From positions 620,001-684,000 of the forward strand of contig NZ_JADG01000004.1 of NCBI RefSeq assembly GCF_000518265.1: a stretch of DNA of 64,000 nucleotides, given 5' to 3'. Position 1 is the first letter of the stretch; each line of letters starts with the position of its first letter. Shown here in pieces: positions 29,009 through 37,827 of this stretch. A program made the translations under genes and the position numbers. The DNA is from Actinomadura oligospora ATCC 43269. GTDB taxonomy: Bacteria; Actinomycetota; Actinomycetes; Streptosporangiales; Streptosporangiaceae. Below the pieces are notes generated by a model. That model ran no database searches and was not told where the DNA came from. It was given only the letters and a program-made list of their open reading frames with translations.

Positions 29009-29659
29009 ATGAGCTGGTTCCGTTCCGGGGCGCGGCATGACGCCGCCGTGGACGGTGACGCGAGGCAGGCGGCCGGTGCGCGACTGCGCCGGTGTGCGCG
29101 CAGAGCGGGCCTGGCGCCCAGCGAGCTGCGCCGTCCGGTCGACCGCGTCCAGCGCGCCATCGCGTTCGTGCTTCTCGCGCTGGCTCTGATCACCGTCCCG
29201 CTGGCCGCGCTGTCGTGCGCCCGCTGGTCGTACCGGTCCGGGGTGAGGGCCGAGGGCGCCGAGCGTTCCGTCCGCGTCCGGACGGTCGCGACGGCGGAGG
29301 CGGTCGGCGTGGGCTCGACGGGCGACCGGTACGTCCACGAGACGTTGCGCGCGCACTGGTCCGCGCCGGATGGCAGCACCCGCACGGGCCTCCTGACCAG
29401 CTGGAAGGACGCCAAGCCCGGGTCGCGGCACACGATCTGGGTCGATCTGAAGGGCACGGCCACGACGCCGCCGCGTCCGCACGGCCGGACGGTCACCGAC
29501 GCCGGTTACGCCGCGACCGGCGCGGGCCTGGCCGCCGCGCTGCCGCTCCTCGGGGTGTACCTGCTGGTCCGCCGCCGCTGCGACCGCCACCGCGACGCCC
29601 TGTGGGACGCCGGATGGGCCCGCATGGACGCCGACGCGGGCCACAACCGCCCCTCCTGA
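29009..29659 (+). CDS. Rv1733c-like two-TM membrane protein
   Basis: 216 residues. A cytoplasmic N-terminus ends PSELRRPVDRVQRAI, then one membrane segment (FVLLALALITVPLAAL), an external domain of about 100 residues (RVRTVATAEAV ... HTIWVDLKG), and a second membrane segment near the C-terminus followed by a basic tail. This layout matches the actinobacterial Rv1733c-like family of unknown function. ATG 29009 has GGGAGG upstream; an in-frame ATG at 28964 would add 15 residues. Confidence 0.7.
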   Translation: MSWFRSGARHDAAVDGDARQAAGARLRRCARRAGLAPSELRRPVDRVQRAIAFVLLALALITVPLAALSCARWSYRSGVRAEGAERSVRVRTVATAEAVGVGSTGDRYVHETLRAHWSAPDGSTRTGLLTSWKDAKPGSRHTIWVDLKGTATTPPRPHGRTVTDAGYAATGAGLAAALPLLGVYLLVRRRCDRHRDALWDAGWARMDADAGHNRPS

Positions 29660-29740
29660 CCGGCGAGAACCCGACGTCGGCCGCCCGAACTCAGAACTCG
29701 GCGTCGCCCGAACTCGGAACTCGGCGTAGGCCGAACGGGC

Positions 29741-30256
29741 TCAGAACTCGGCGGAGCTGCCGGGTGAGGGCGGTGTCGGCTGTTCGTCGCCGCCATCGCC
29801 GGGGTCGGCGAGGATGCGTCCGATGATGCGGTCGAGCGCGGCGAGGTCGTCCGGCGGGAGGTCGTACATCGCGGCGGGCGGGGTGCCGAGGATGTGCTCG
29901 GCCCGGGCGGCGGCGGCGAGGCCCGCCTCGGTCGCGCGGACGAGCTTGGACCGCCGGTCGGACGGGTTCGGGATGCGTTCGACCAGGCCGCGCTCGGTCA
30001 GGTCGTCCACCACGAGGGTCGTGTAGGGACGGTCGGTGAGCAGCTCGCTCGCCAGGTCGCGCAGGGCGACGGGCCCGCGCGCGACGCGACGCAGCGCCTT
30101 GGCGCGGAAGAAGCTCATGCCGAGTGCCTCGGTCACCTCGCGACGGCGGTCGCCGTGCGCGAAGAACAGCTCGTGCATCCTCTTCCAGGTGTCCCGCACC
30201 GGATCGGCGCCGGAGCCGGGGCGGCCCGCGTCACGGGCGGACGGGTCGTTGGTCAT
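29741..30256 (-). CDS. MarR-family transcriptional regulator
   Basis: 171 residues. Winged-helix core with ALRDLASELLTDRPYTTLVV and the wing DLTERGLVERIPNPSDRRSK. Its ATG at 30256 overlaps the stop of the MFS gene (ATGA), so exporter and regulator are co-transcribed. The tandem GTTGTA-N4-TAYAAC sites in front of the MFS gene are its likely operators, making an autoregulated efflux module. Inducer unknown. Confidence 0.9.
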   Translation of the reverse strand: MTNDPSARDAGRPGSGADPVRDTWKRMHELFFAHGDRRREVTEALGMSFFRAKALRRVARGPVALRDLASELLTDRPYTTLVVDDLTERGLVERIPNPSDRRSKLVRATEAGLAAAARAEHILGTPPAAMYDLPPDDLAALDRIIGRILADPGDGGDEQPTPPSPGSSAEF

Positions 30257-31755
30257 GCGGTGGTCACCGGGCTCCTGGAGGTGTCGGTCGCGGCGAGGGC
30301 CGCGGCCCGCTCCGCGGTGCGGACGGCGCGGCGGCCGGTGGTGATGGTACCCAGCAGCAGGACGGCGGCCGCGCATCCCGCCATGATCCAGTAGGCGGGT
30401 CGCGCCGCGTCCACGAACGCCGCGCTCGCGACGACCGCCCGTCCGCCTCCGTGGCCCGCGCCGCCGTCGCCCGTGGCTCCGTGGGCGGACGCCGCGCCCG
30501 CGACGCCGACGACCGCGCCGAAGACGGCGACGCCGAGGGCCTGCCCGATCTGGCGGCTGGTGGACGCGACGGCGGCGGCGACCCCGGCCTGCGCGCGCGG
30601 CATCCCGGAGACGGCGGTGTTGGTGATCGGCGAGTTCACCATGCCGAACCCGAAGCCGAACAGGGCGTAGGCGGCGAACAGGGTGCCGTCGCGCGTCTCG
30701 CCGTCGAACGCGGCGAACAGCAGCGCGCTGGCCAGCATCGTCACCCCGGCGAGCTGGAGCGGCAGGCGCGGGCCGCGCGATCCGGTGAGCCGTCCCGACA
30801 GCGGCGCGACCACGCCGGTCACCGCGGCCATCGGCAGCAGGTAGAGCCCGGCGTGCAGCGCGCTCAGCCCGCGGACGCTCTGCAGGTAGATCGAGTTGAG
30901 GAAGAGGAACCCGGCCAGCGCGGCGAACGCGCTGATCGCGATGAGGGTCGCGCCCGAGAACGGCAGGCTGCGGAAGAACCGGACGTCGATCAGCGGCTCG
31001 TCCGCGCGCAGGGCGTGCAGGACGAACAGGGCGAGCGCGACGGCGGCGACCGCCGCGCAGCCGAGCACGATCCCGGACGTCCAGCCGAGCGCCGCGCCCT
31101 CGATGATCGCGTACGTCAGCGTGCCGAGCGTCACGATCATGAGGAGCTGCCCGGCCGGGTCCGGACGGCGCGGACGCGGCGCGCGCGACTCCGGCACGAA
31201 CATCCGGGTGAGGACGAGCGCGGCGAGCCCGATCGGCAGGTTCAGCCAGAAGATCGACCGCCAGCCGACCGAGTCGACCAGGACGCCGCCGACCAGCGGC
31301 CCGGCCGCCATGCTGATCCCGACGACGCCGCCCCACACGCCGATCGCGCGGGCCCGCTCGCGCGGCTCGGTGAAGGTGTTGGTGATGATCGACATCGCGA
31401 CCGGGTTGAGCATGGACCCGCCGACCGCCTGCACCACGCGCGCCGCGATCAGCCAGCCGAGGGTCGGCGCGAGGCTGCACAGCAGCGACCCGATCGTGAA
31501 CAGGGTGAGCCCGACCTGGAACACGCGGCGGCGTCCGAGCCGGTCCGCGGTCGAGCCGGACGTGATCATCAGCCCGGCGAGGACGATGAGGTAGGCGTCG
31601 ATCGTCCACTGCAGCCCGGACATCGAGGCGTGGAAGTCCCGCTGCATCGCGGGGATCGCGACGTTGAGGACGGTGTTGTCGAGGCTGACGATGAGCAGGC
31701 TCATGCAGCAGATCGCCAGCACGAGCAGCCGCCTGCGGCGGCCTGTCTCCGGCAC
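30253..31755 (-). CDS. MFS transporter, EmrB/QacA family
   Basis: 500 residues, 14 predicted membrane segments, with SLDNTVLNVAIPAMQRDF in segment 1 and DRLGRRRVFQVGLTLF in the first cytoplasmic loop, typical of proton-driven drug exporters. The start is taken as GTG 31755, with GGGGG upstream. An upstream ATG at 31806 would lie inside a perfect regulatory palindrome and add 17 atypical residues. Co-transcribed with the MarR gene. Confidence 0.88.
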   Translation of the reverse strand: MPETGRRRRLLVLAICCMSLLIVSLDNTVLNVAIPAMQRDFHASMSGLQWTIDAYLIVLAGLMITSGSTADRLGRRRVFQVGLTLFTIGSLLCSLAPTLGWLIAARVVQAVGGSMLNPVAMSIITNTFTEPRERARAIGVWGGVVGISMAAGPLVGGVLVDSVGWRSIFWLNLPIGLAALVLTRMFVPESRAPRPRRPDPAGQLLMIVTLGTLTYAIIEGAALGWTSGIVLGCAAVAAVALALFVLHALRADEPLIDVRFFRSLPFSGATLIAISAFAALAGFLFLNSIYLQSVRGLSALHAGLYLLPMAAVTGVVAPLSGRLTGSRGPRLPLQLAGVTMLASALLFAAFDGETRDGTLFAAYALFGFGFGMVNSPITNTAVSGMPRAQAGVAAAVASTSRQIGQALGVAVFGAVVGVAGAASAHGATGDGGAGHGGGRAVVASAAFVDAARPAYWIMAGCAAAVLLLGTITTGRRAVRTAERAAALAATDTSRSPVTTA

Positions 31756-31774
31756 CCGGACCCCCAGGGAGATG

Positions 31775-31790
31775 GTTGTAGCCGTATAAC
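31775..31790. promoter_or_regulatory. MarR operator, copy 1
   Basis: GTTGTAGCCGTATAAC: arms GTTGTA and TATAAC with one mismatch and a 4-bp centre, 20 bp before the MFS start. Confidence 0.6.
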
Positions 31791-31791
31791 C

Positions 31792-31807
31792 GTTGTAACG
31801 GTACAAC
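31792..31807. promoter_or_regulatory. MarR operator, copy 2
   Basis: GTTGTAACGGTACAAC: perfect 6-bp arms with a 4-bp centre. Offset from copy 1 is 17 bp. The outer halves of the two copies also form a 9-bp inverted repeat. Confidence 0.65.
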
Positions 31808-31833
31808 CATGTTCTGGTCGGATCAGGTCATAT

Positions 31834-32658
31834 TCACGTGACCTTCACAACATCGGACGCCGCCGGAATCGAGGGCGCGGCCGGGACGACCAGGGGCGTG
31901 CCGGTCTCCGGGTCGTCGATGACGCGGCAGCGCAGGCCGAACACCTCGGCCACGCGCTCGGCGGTGACGACCTCGGCGGGCGGGCCCTCCGCGACGATCC
32001 GCCCGTCCCGCATGGCGATGAGGTGGGTGGCGTAGCGGGCGGCCTGGTTCAGGTCGTGCAGGACGGCCACGACCGTGCGGCCCTCGGCGTGCAGGCGCGC
32101 GCACAGGTCGAGCACCTCGATCTGGTGCGCGATGTCGAGGAAGGTGGTCGGCTCGTCCAGGAGCAGGAGGGACGTCTGCTGGGCGAGCGCCATCGCGATC
32201 CACACGCGCTGCCGCTGGCCGCCGGACAGCTCGTCCACGCCGCGCGACGCGAGCTCCTCCACGCCCGTGGCCCGCATCGACTCGGCGACGACGCGCGCGT
32301 CCTCGCGCGTCCACTGGCGCAGGATCCCCTGGTGCGGGTAGCGGCCTCGCGCGACGAGGTCGGAGACCGTGATGCCCTCCGGCGCGACGGACGACTGCGG
32401 GAGGAGGCCGAGCGTCCGGGCGAGCTTGCGCGCGGGCCACGACGAGATCCGCTCCCCATCCAGCATCACGGTCCCCGCAACCGGACGCAACACGCGCGCG
32501 AGCGCGCGCAGGAGCGTGGACTTCCCGCACGCGTTCGGCCCGACAACGACGGTGAACGACCGATCCGGCACGGCCACATCAAGATCCCGCGTAATGACCC
32601 GCCGGTCGTACGCGAGCGTCAACCCCGAGGCGGTGAGTCGGGAGGCGGGGGCGGTCAC
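31834..32658 (-). CDS. Ferric-siderophore ABC transporter ATPase (FecE/FepC type)
   Basis: 274 residues. Walker A VVGPNACGKSTLLRAL (Ala-Cys in place of Gly-Ala, common in FecE), signature LSGGQRQRVWIAMAL, Walker B LLLLDEPTTFLD and H-loop HDLNQAARYATH. GTG 32658 overlaps the permease stop (GTGA). Provides energy to the two FecCD-type permeases encoded upstream. The whole operon reads away from an IdeR/DtxR iron box. Confidence 0.93.
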   Translation of the reverse strand: MTAPASRLTASGLTLAYDRRVITRDLDVAVPDRSFTVVVGPNACGKSTLLRALARVLRPVAGTVMLDGERISSWPARKLARTLGLLPQSSVAPEGITVSDLVARGRYPHQGILRQWTREDARVVAESMRATGVEELASRGVDELSGGQRQRVWIAMALAQQTSLLLLDEPTTFLDIAHQIEVLDLCARLHAEGRTVVAVLHDLNQAARYATHLIAMRDGRIVAEGPPAEVVTAERVAEVFGLRCRVIDDPETGTPLVVPAAPSIPAASDVVKVT

Positions 32659-33722
32659 AGGCGGCCTGCCTTTCGTTCGGTGGTGAGGAGCCAGATGAGG
32701 TAGCCGCCGCCGAGGAGGCCGGTGACGACGCCGACGGGCAGCTGGTGGCCGGGGACGAGGCGCTGCCCGGCGAGGTCGGCGGCGGCGAGGAGGGCCGCGC
32801 CGAGGCAGGCGGCGGGCAGCGCGTTCGGGCCGGACGAGCGGGTCAGGCGGCGCGCGAGCTGCGGCGCGGTGAGCGCGACGAACGAGACCGGACCGGCGGC
32901 GGCAGCGGCGAGGGACGCGAGCAGGACGGCGACCGCGAGCAGCGCGCCGCGCACCCGGTCCACGGGGACGCCGAGCGCGCGGGCGCCCTCGTCGCCGAGT
33001 TCGATCGTCCGCAGCGCGCGCCCGCACGAGGCGGTGACGGCGACCGCGATCGCGAGCATGACCAGCACGGGGGTGGCCTGCTTCCAGTCGCGTCCGTCCA
33101 GGCTGCCGGTCAGCCACAGGACGGCGCGCGCGGCGTCGGTGATCTGCGCCTTCGTCAGCAGGTACCCGTTCACGCCGGTCAGGATCGCCGCGACCCCGAC
33201 ACCCACGAGGACGAGCCGCTGCCCGTGCGCGCCGTTCCGCCCGACGAGCAGGACGATCAGGACGCCGGTCAGCACCCCGCCGGTCACCGCGCCGACCGCG
33301 AGCCCGAGGCCGCTCCCGCCCGCGAGGACGGTCGCGACCAGCACGCCGGTGGCCGATCCCTGCGTGAATCCGAGCAGGTCAGGGCTGCCGAGCGGGTTCC
33401 GCGACAGCGACTGGAACAGCGCGCCCGCGAGGCCCAGCGCCGCGCCCACGGCGAGCGCGGTCACAGCGCGCGGCAGACGCAGCTGGTTGACGATGAAGTC
33501 GGTGGACGCGTCGCCACGCCCAGCCAGCGCCCGCACGACCTCCCCGAAGCTCATCGGATAGTCGCCGCCCCCGATCGAGACCACGCTCACGACGACGGCC
33601 ACCACCGCGAACACAACCGCGACCACCAGGGCACGCGGACTGACCCGCCACGAGAGTCCGCCCACGCGCAACCCGACCCCGCGTCCCCAGGGCGAGTCCG
33701 CCCGCGTCCTGATGGGGTTCAC
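32655..33722 (-). CDS. FecCD-family siderophore permease (second subunit)
   Basis: 355 residues with about nine to ten membrane segments; the family motif LRLPRAVTALAVGAALGLAG, then QSLSRNPLGSPDLLGFTQG, and the ATPase-contact region near DEGARALGVPVDRVR. GTG 33722 overlaps the stop of the first permease (GTGA). Forms the heterodimeric channel with the upstream paralogue. Confidence 0.93.
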   Translation of the reverse strand: MNPIRTRADSPWGRGVGLRVGGLSWRVSPRALVVAVVFAVVAVVVSVVSIGGGDYPMSFGEVVRALAGRGDASTDFIVNQLRLPRAVTALAVGAALGLAGALFQSLSRNPLGSPDLLGFTQGSATGVLVATVLAGGSGLGLAVGAVTGGVLTGVLIVLLVGRNGAHGQRLVLVGVGVAAILTGVNGYLLTKAQITDAARAVLWLTGSLDGRDWKQATPVLVMLAIAVAVTASCGRALRTIELGDEGARALGVPVDRVRGALLAVAVLLASLAAAAAGPVSFVALTAPQLARRLTRSSGPNALPAACLGAALLAAADLAGQRLVPGHQLPVGVVTGLLGGGYLIWLLTTERKAGRL

Positions 33723-34705
33723 AGGGCCGCCGCCTTCCGCCGTCGGACGAAGTAGAGGAAGAACGGTCCGCCGAGGACGACCGTCAGCACGCCGACCTGC
33801 ACCTCGCTCGGACGGGCGACGACGCGTCCGAGGACGTCGGCGACGAGCATCAGCACGGGCGCGGCGAGCGCGCTGTACGGGAGGAGAAGCCGCAGGTCAG
33901 GGCCGACGACCGCGCGGACGAGGTGCGGGACCATCAGCCCGAGGAACACGATCGGCCCGCAGGCCGCCGTCGCCGCGCCGCACAGCAGCGTGACCGCGAC
34001 GATCCCCGCGCCGCGCACCAGCGCCGGACGCGCGCCGAGGGCACGCGCCGTGTCGTCCCCCATCGCGAGCGCGTTCAGCGGGCGGGCCAGCGCCAGCGCG
34101 AGCACCACGCCGACCAGGACGAACGGCGTGACCTTCTGCACGGTCGAGGTCTGCGCGGCGGCGAGGCTGCCGACCGTCCAGAAGCGCATGCGGTCGAGGG
34201 ACGCGGTGTCGAGGAGCTCGACGGCGCTGACGTAGGCGTACAGCGCCGCGTTGACGGCCGCTCCGGCGAGCGCGAGCCGCGCCGGGGTCGCGCCGCGTCC
34301 GCCGCCGATCCCGTACAGCAGGACGGCGACGACGCCCGCCCCGGCGAACGCGAGCCACACGTATCCGGCGAACGAGGTCACCCCGAGGAACGAGATCCCG
34401 GTGACGACGGCCGCGGCGGCCCCGACGTTGATGCCGAGGAGTCCCGGATCGCCGAGCGGGTTGCGGGTGAGGGACTGCATGAGCGCGCCCGCGAGGCCGA
34501 GCGCCGCGCCCACGACGAGCCCGAGCAGCGTGCGCGGCAGGCGCATCTGGTGGACGACGGTGTACGCGTCCGTCCCCGGATCGGTGAGGCCGCGCCACAC
34601 CTCGGGCGGTCCGAGCGGGCGCGCCCCGACGGCCAGGCTGAGCGCGGCGACCGCCGCCAGCAGGACGGCGGCCAGGGCGAACCGCCGCACGAAGGTGAAG
34701 GTCAC
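33719..34705 (-). CDS. FecCD-family siderophore permease (first subunit)
   Basis: 328 residues, multiple membrane segments; LPRTLLGLVVGAALGLAGAL and QSLTRNPLGDPGLLGINVG are the family hallmarks, with GDDTARALGARPALVRG in the coupling loop. GTG 34705 is the first start after the iron box at 34748-34766. First gene of the minus-strand uptake operon, divergent from the binding-protein gene. Confidence 0.93.
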   Translation of the reverse strand: MTFTFVRRFALAAVLLAAVAALSLAVGARPLGPPEVWRGLTDPGTDAYTVVHQMRLPRTLLGLVVGAALGLAGALMQSLTRNPLGDPGLLGINVGAAAAVVTGISFLGVTSFAGYVWLAFAGAGVVAVLLYGIGGGRGATPARLALAGAAVNAALYAYVSAVELLDTASLDRMRFWTVGSLAAAQTSTVQKVTPFVLVGVVLALALARPLNALAMGDDTARALGARPALVRGAGIVAVTLLCGAATAACGPIVFLGLMVPHLVRAVVGPDLRLLLPYSALAAPVLMLVADVLGRVVARPSEVQVGVLTVVLGGPFFLYFVRRRKAAAL

Positions 34706-34747
34706 GGGCGACTCCTCGGGGGGCCTGTCGGGGGCCTGGACAAAAAC

Positions 34748-34766
34748 TTAGGTTAGGTTAACCTAA
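34748..34766. promoter_or_regulatory. IdeR/DtxR iron box, divergent siderophore-uptake promoters
   Basis: TTAGGTTAGGTTAACCTAA matches the 19-bp DtxR/IdeR consensus at nearly every position. It lies 42 bp from the permease start and 61 bp from the binding-protein start, so one site can repress both directions when iron is sufficient. Confidence 0.9.
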
Positions 34767-34827
34767 GTTCCGCTTATCGGGCCGATAGGCGGACCCGCAC
34801 CCACCCTGATCTCGGAGAACGCACGAT

Positions 34828-35856
34828 ATGTCGAACCTCGTCTCCTCCCGCCTGTCCCGGCGCGGCCTGCTCGGCGCCGGTGGCGCGCTCGCCCTCGGAG
34901 CCGTCCTCGCCGCCTGCGGCGACGGGAAGAACGGCACCGCGAAGGCGTCAGGCGACGAAGGGGCGTGGTCGTTCACCGACGACCGTGGGCAGAAGGCGGA
35001 GGCGGCGTCCCGTCCGCGCCGCGTCGTCGCCTACGTCGGGGCCGCCGCCGCGCTCTGGGACTTCGGCGTCCGCGACCGCATCGTCGGCGTGTACGGCCCG
35101 GCCAAACTGAAGGACGGAAGTCGCGACCCGCAGGTCGGCGAGGTCGACATCAGCAAGGTCGAGATCATCGGCAACGCCTACGGCGAGTTCAACATCGAGA
35201 AGTACGCGGCGCTGCGTCCCGAGCTGCTCGTGGACCACATGTTCGTGAAGCCGGACCTCTTCTACGTCCCCGCCGAGAGCAAGGACAAGATCTTCAAGCT
35301 GGCCCCGAGCGTCGGTGTCCTCGCCGGTGACACGACCCTCACCACCCCGATCGAGCACTATGCCTCCCTGGCGGCCTCGCTCGGCGCGGACCTGAAGTCC
35401 GCCGCCAACACCGCCGCCAAGGATCGCTTCGACAAGGCCGTCACCGCGCTGCGCCAGGCCGTCGCGGCGAACAAGGGCCTGAGGGTGATGGCGGCGTCCG
35501 CGAGCCCCGACCTGTTCTACGTGTCGTCCCCGGCGAAGAACGCCGACCTGCGCTTCCTCACGGAGCTGGGCGTCGAGGTCATCGTCCCGGGCAAGCTCGA
35601 CCAGGCGGGCTACTTCGAGTCGCTGAGCTGGGAGAACGCCGACAAGTACCAGGCCGACGTGATCCTCCTCGACGCCCGCACGCAGGCCCTCCAGCCGAAG
35701 GACCTCGGGTCGAAGCCGTCCTGGGGGAACCTGCCCGCCGTGAAGGCGAACCAGGTGTTCGCGTGGGAGCCGGAGCCGCGGTTCTCCTACGCGGGCTGCG
35801 CCCCGATCATCGAGAAGCTCGCCGAGACCGTGAAGAACGCGAAGAAGGTGGCGTAG
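34828..35856 (+). CDS. Siderophore-binding lipoprotein (Tat-type signal)
   Basis: 342 residues. The signal sequence has a twin-arginine motif (SRRGLLGAGGALAL) and a lipobox ending VLAACG. The mature part is a class III periplasmic-binding fold (RPRRVVAYVGAAAALWDFGV ... YAALRPELLVDHMF ... WGNLPAVKANQVFAW). It captures ferric siderophore for the divergently encoded FecCDE system. Iron box upstream. The SIP-type reductase follows after 4 bp. Confidence 0.92.
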   Translation: MSNLVSSRLSRRGLLGAGGALALGAVLAACGDGKNGTAKASGDEGAWSFTDDRGQKAEAASRPRRVVAYVGAAAALWDFGVRDRIVGVYGPAKLKDGSRDPQVGEVDISKVEIIGNAYGEFNIEKYAALRPELLVDHMFVKPDLFYVPAESKDKIFKLAPSVGVLAGDTTLTTPIEHYASLAASLGADLKSAANTAAKDRFDKAVTALRQAVAANKGLRVMAASASPDLFYVSSPAKNADLRFLTELGVEVIVPGKLDQAGYFESLSWENADKYQADVILLDARTQALQPKDLGSKPSWGNLPAVKANQVFAWEPEPRFSYAGCAPIIEKLAETVKNAKKVA

Positions 35857-35860
35857 CGCG

Positions 35861-36658
35861 ATGTTCCGTTTCTTCGACCTGTCGGTCATCCGCACCGCGC
35901 GCCTCAGCCCGACCATGCTGCGCGTCACCTTCGCCGTCCCCGCCGACTTCGTGTCCGGCGGACGCGACCAGCGTTTCAAGCTGTTCTTCCCGCACCCGCA
36001 CCAGGACCGTCCCGTCATGCCGGACGTTCCGGACGACGACTGGTTCGCCGCCTGGCGCGCCCTCGACCCGGACGAACGCGCCGTCATGCGCACCTTCACC
36101 GTCCGCGCGCAGCGCCCCGGCGAGATGGACGTCGACTTCGCCCTGCACGGCGACCTCGGCCCCGCGTCCCGCTGGGCGTCCCGGGCGCGCCCCGGCGGCC
36201 ACCTCCTCGCCCTCGGCCCGACCGCCCCCGACAACGGCGGCGTCGAGTTCGCCCCGCCCGCGTCCGCCCGGACGATCCTGATCGCCGGGGACGAGTCCGC
36301 CCTCCCCGCGATCGGCGCGAACCTGGAGTCCCTGCCGTCCGGCGCGTCCGCGCACGTCTACGTCCAGATCGCCCACGACGACGACCGCCAGGACGATCTC
36401 CCCGGCCCGGTCACCTGGCTCGTCCGCAACCGGGACGTATCGCTGGCGGACGCCGTCCAGAACGCCCCGGTCGTCGACTACGCCTGGCTCGCGGGCGAGG
36501 CGGCGACCGTCCGCGCCATGCGCCGCCACCTCGTCCGCGACCGTGGCATGCCCCGCGACGCCGTCGAGTTCATGGGCTACTGGCGGCGAGGCTCCTCCGA
36601 GGAGAACCTCCTCGCCGAAACCCTCGCAGGCGGCACCCCCCACACCCCCGAAGACTGA
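35861..36658 (+). CDS. Siderophore-interacting FAD-binding reductase (SIP family)
   Basis: 265 residues. FAD-binding N-terminal domain with MRTFTVRAQRPGEMDVDF and the phosphate motif, then the SIP C-terminal domain with LIAGDESALPAIGANLESLP, VVDYAWLAGEAATVRAMR and GYWRRGSSEENL. These enzymes reduce Fe(III)-siderophores in the cytoplasm and release iron. Directly follows the binding protein, so it belongs to the iron-box operon and completes uptake. Confidence 0.94.
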   Translation: MFRFFDLSVIRTARLSPTMLRVTFAVPADFVSGGRDQRFKLFFPHPHQDRPVMPDVPDDDWFAAWRALDPDERAVMRTFTVRAQRPGEMDVDFALHGDLGPASRWASRARPGGHLLALGPTAPDNGGVEFAPPASARTILIAGDESALPAIGANLESLPSGASAHVYVQIAHDDDRQDDLPGPVTWLVRNRDVSLADAVQNAPVVDYAWLAGEAATVRAMRRHLVRDRGMPRDAVEFMGYWRRGSSEENLLAETLAGGTPHTPED

Positions 36659-36667
36659 CCCGCCGCC

Positions 36668-36705
36668 TCGTCCTCGCGCCGCCCCCACCAGCGCCGCGAG
36701 GACGA
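36668..36705. terminator. Bidirectional terminator hairpin
   Basis: TCGTCCTCGCG (36668-36678) pairs perfectly with CGCGAGGACGA (36695-36705), loop 16 nt, between two convergent genes. Confidence 0.6.
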
Positions 36706-36714
36706 AAGCGGGGT

Positions 36715-37725
36715 TCAGCGTTGAGGGGTCAGGGCCAGGACGCGGACGGCGCCGTCCTTGTCCGAGCTGATCACGACCTGGCGGCCGTCCAGTTCGGTGA
36801 TGCGGAGGGCGGTGATGGCGTGCTCGCCGTGGAAAGGCTCGGCGAGGAGGCGGCGGGCGTCCAGGTCCCAGGCGCAGATCGTGCCGTCTTCGGAGCCGGT
36901 GACGGCGATCGCGCCGCCGTCCGCCACCGTCGTGTCCAGGCAGGTCACGGCGGCGCAGGGGACGGTGATCGGGGATTCCCATTCGCCCGTGGCGAGGTCG
37001 CCGACCAGGAGGTTACGGTCACCGGACGCCACGACGCGCGGGGCCCCGGCGTCCACCAGGGCGAAGTCGTGCAGATCAAGCTCGACGTCGTCGATTTCGA
37101 GGTGGAGCGCGTCGTTCTCGACGTCCCAGACGAACACGCGGGCGTCGCCGCCGGGCCCCACCAGGATGGGCCTGTCCTTCAGCGTTCCGGCGGCGATGGC
37201 GCTGGACGCGTAGGAGTACGACTCCAGCGCGTTCACTTCGATCAGGTCGTCGTAGGGCGAGGGGGCGTCGTCCGGAGCGTCCTGGGCCGGGTCGGCGACG
37301 GACGGATCCCAGAGCTGGACGGGCGGGCCCGACGAGACGCCCACGACGAACCACGTGCGGCCCCCGAGGACAGCGGCCGTTGCGGACGCCACCCCGCCGT
37401 CCTCGGCGGACATGCGCACCGCGCCGCTCTCCAGGTCCCACTGCGCGAACCCTTGGTGCTGTCCGCCCCCGCCGATCACGATCCGGCCGTCCACCACCGC
37501 CGCCGCGAGCGCGGTCAGCTCGGTGTAGCCGTCCCCTCCGAGCCACGGGTCGGCCAGCTCGTGCTTCGTCCAGGCGTCGCCGGACACGTCCCAGCTGAAC
37601 GCCTGGAGGCTCCGGCCGTGCGACCCGACCATCAGTGGTCGGCCGTCACGCGCGACGACGTCGAAGTCCTGGATCCGCCCGTCGAAGGGAAGCCTGCTGA
37701 CGAGCACGGTGGGGAGGGGAGGCAT
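36715..37725 (-). CDS. WD40-like beta-propeller protein
   Basis: 336 residues without signal peptide or membrane segment. Repeating blades end in motifs such as FAQWDLESGAV, VQLWDPSVADP, VFVWDVENDAL and ICAWDLDARRL, spaced about 45-55 residues apart, which fits a six- or seven-blade propeller. No catalytic motif. Likely a scaffold or interaction protein; no operon partner is evident. Confidence 0.72.
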   Translation of the reverse strand: MPPLPTVLVSRLPFDGRIQDFDVVARDGRPLMVGSHGRSLQAFSWDVSGDAWTKHELADPWLGGDGYTELTALAAAVVDGRIVIGGGGQHQGFAQWDLESGAVRMSAEDGGVASATAAVLGGRTWFVVGVSSGPPVQLWDPSVADPAQDAPDDAPSPYDDLIEVNALESYSYASSAIAAGTLKDRPILVGPGGDARVFVWDVENDALHLEIDDVELDLHDFALVDAGAPRVVASGDRNLLVGDLATGEWESPITVPCAAVTCLDTTVADGGAIAVTGSEDGTICAWDLDARRLLAEPFHGEHAITALRITELDGRQVVISSDKDGAVRVLALTPQR

Positions 37726-37827
37726 GCCCGGGATCGTAGGCGAACCGCCGCCTCACGATCACCGCTTTCAGGATCTTGACAGCCCCCGGTCACCGGGACG
37801 TCCAGGCGTCGCTGCGAGAATCCGCCG

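Noticed and set aside
26255..29644. 1129-codon open frame on the minus strand
   Set aside because: Antisense to the HSL hydrolase, WS/DGAT and membrane protein, all with clear motifs. Composition is typical of a non-coding frame.
31756..31806. Longer MFS start at ATG 31806
   Set aside because: It would place the start inside a perfect MarR palindrome. GTG 31755 has a ribosome-binding site and fits the family.
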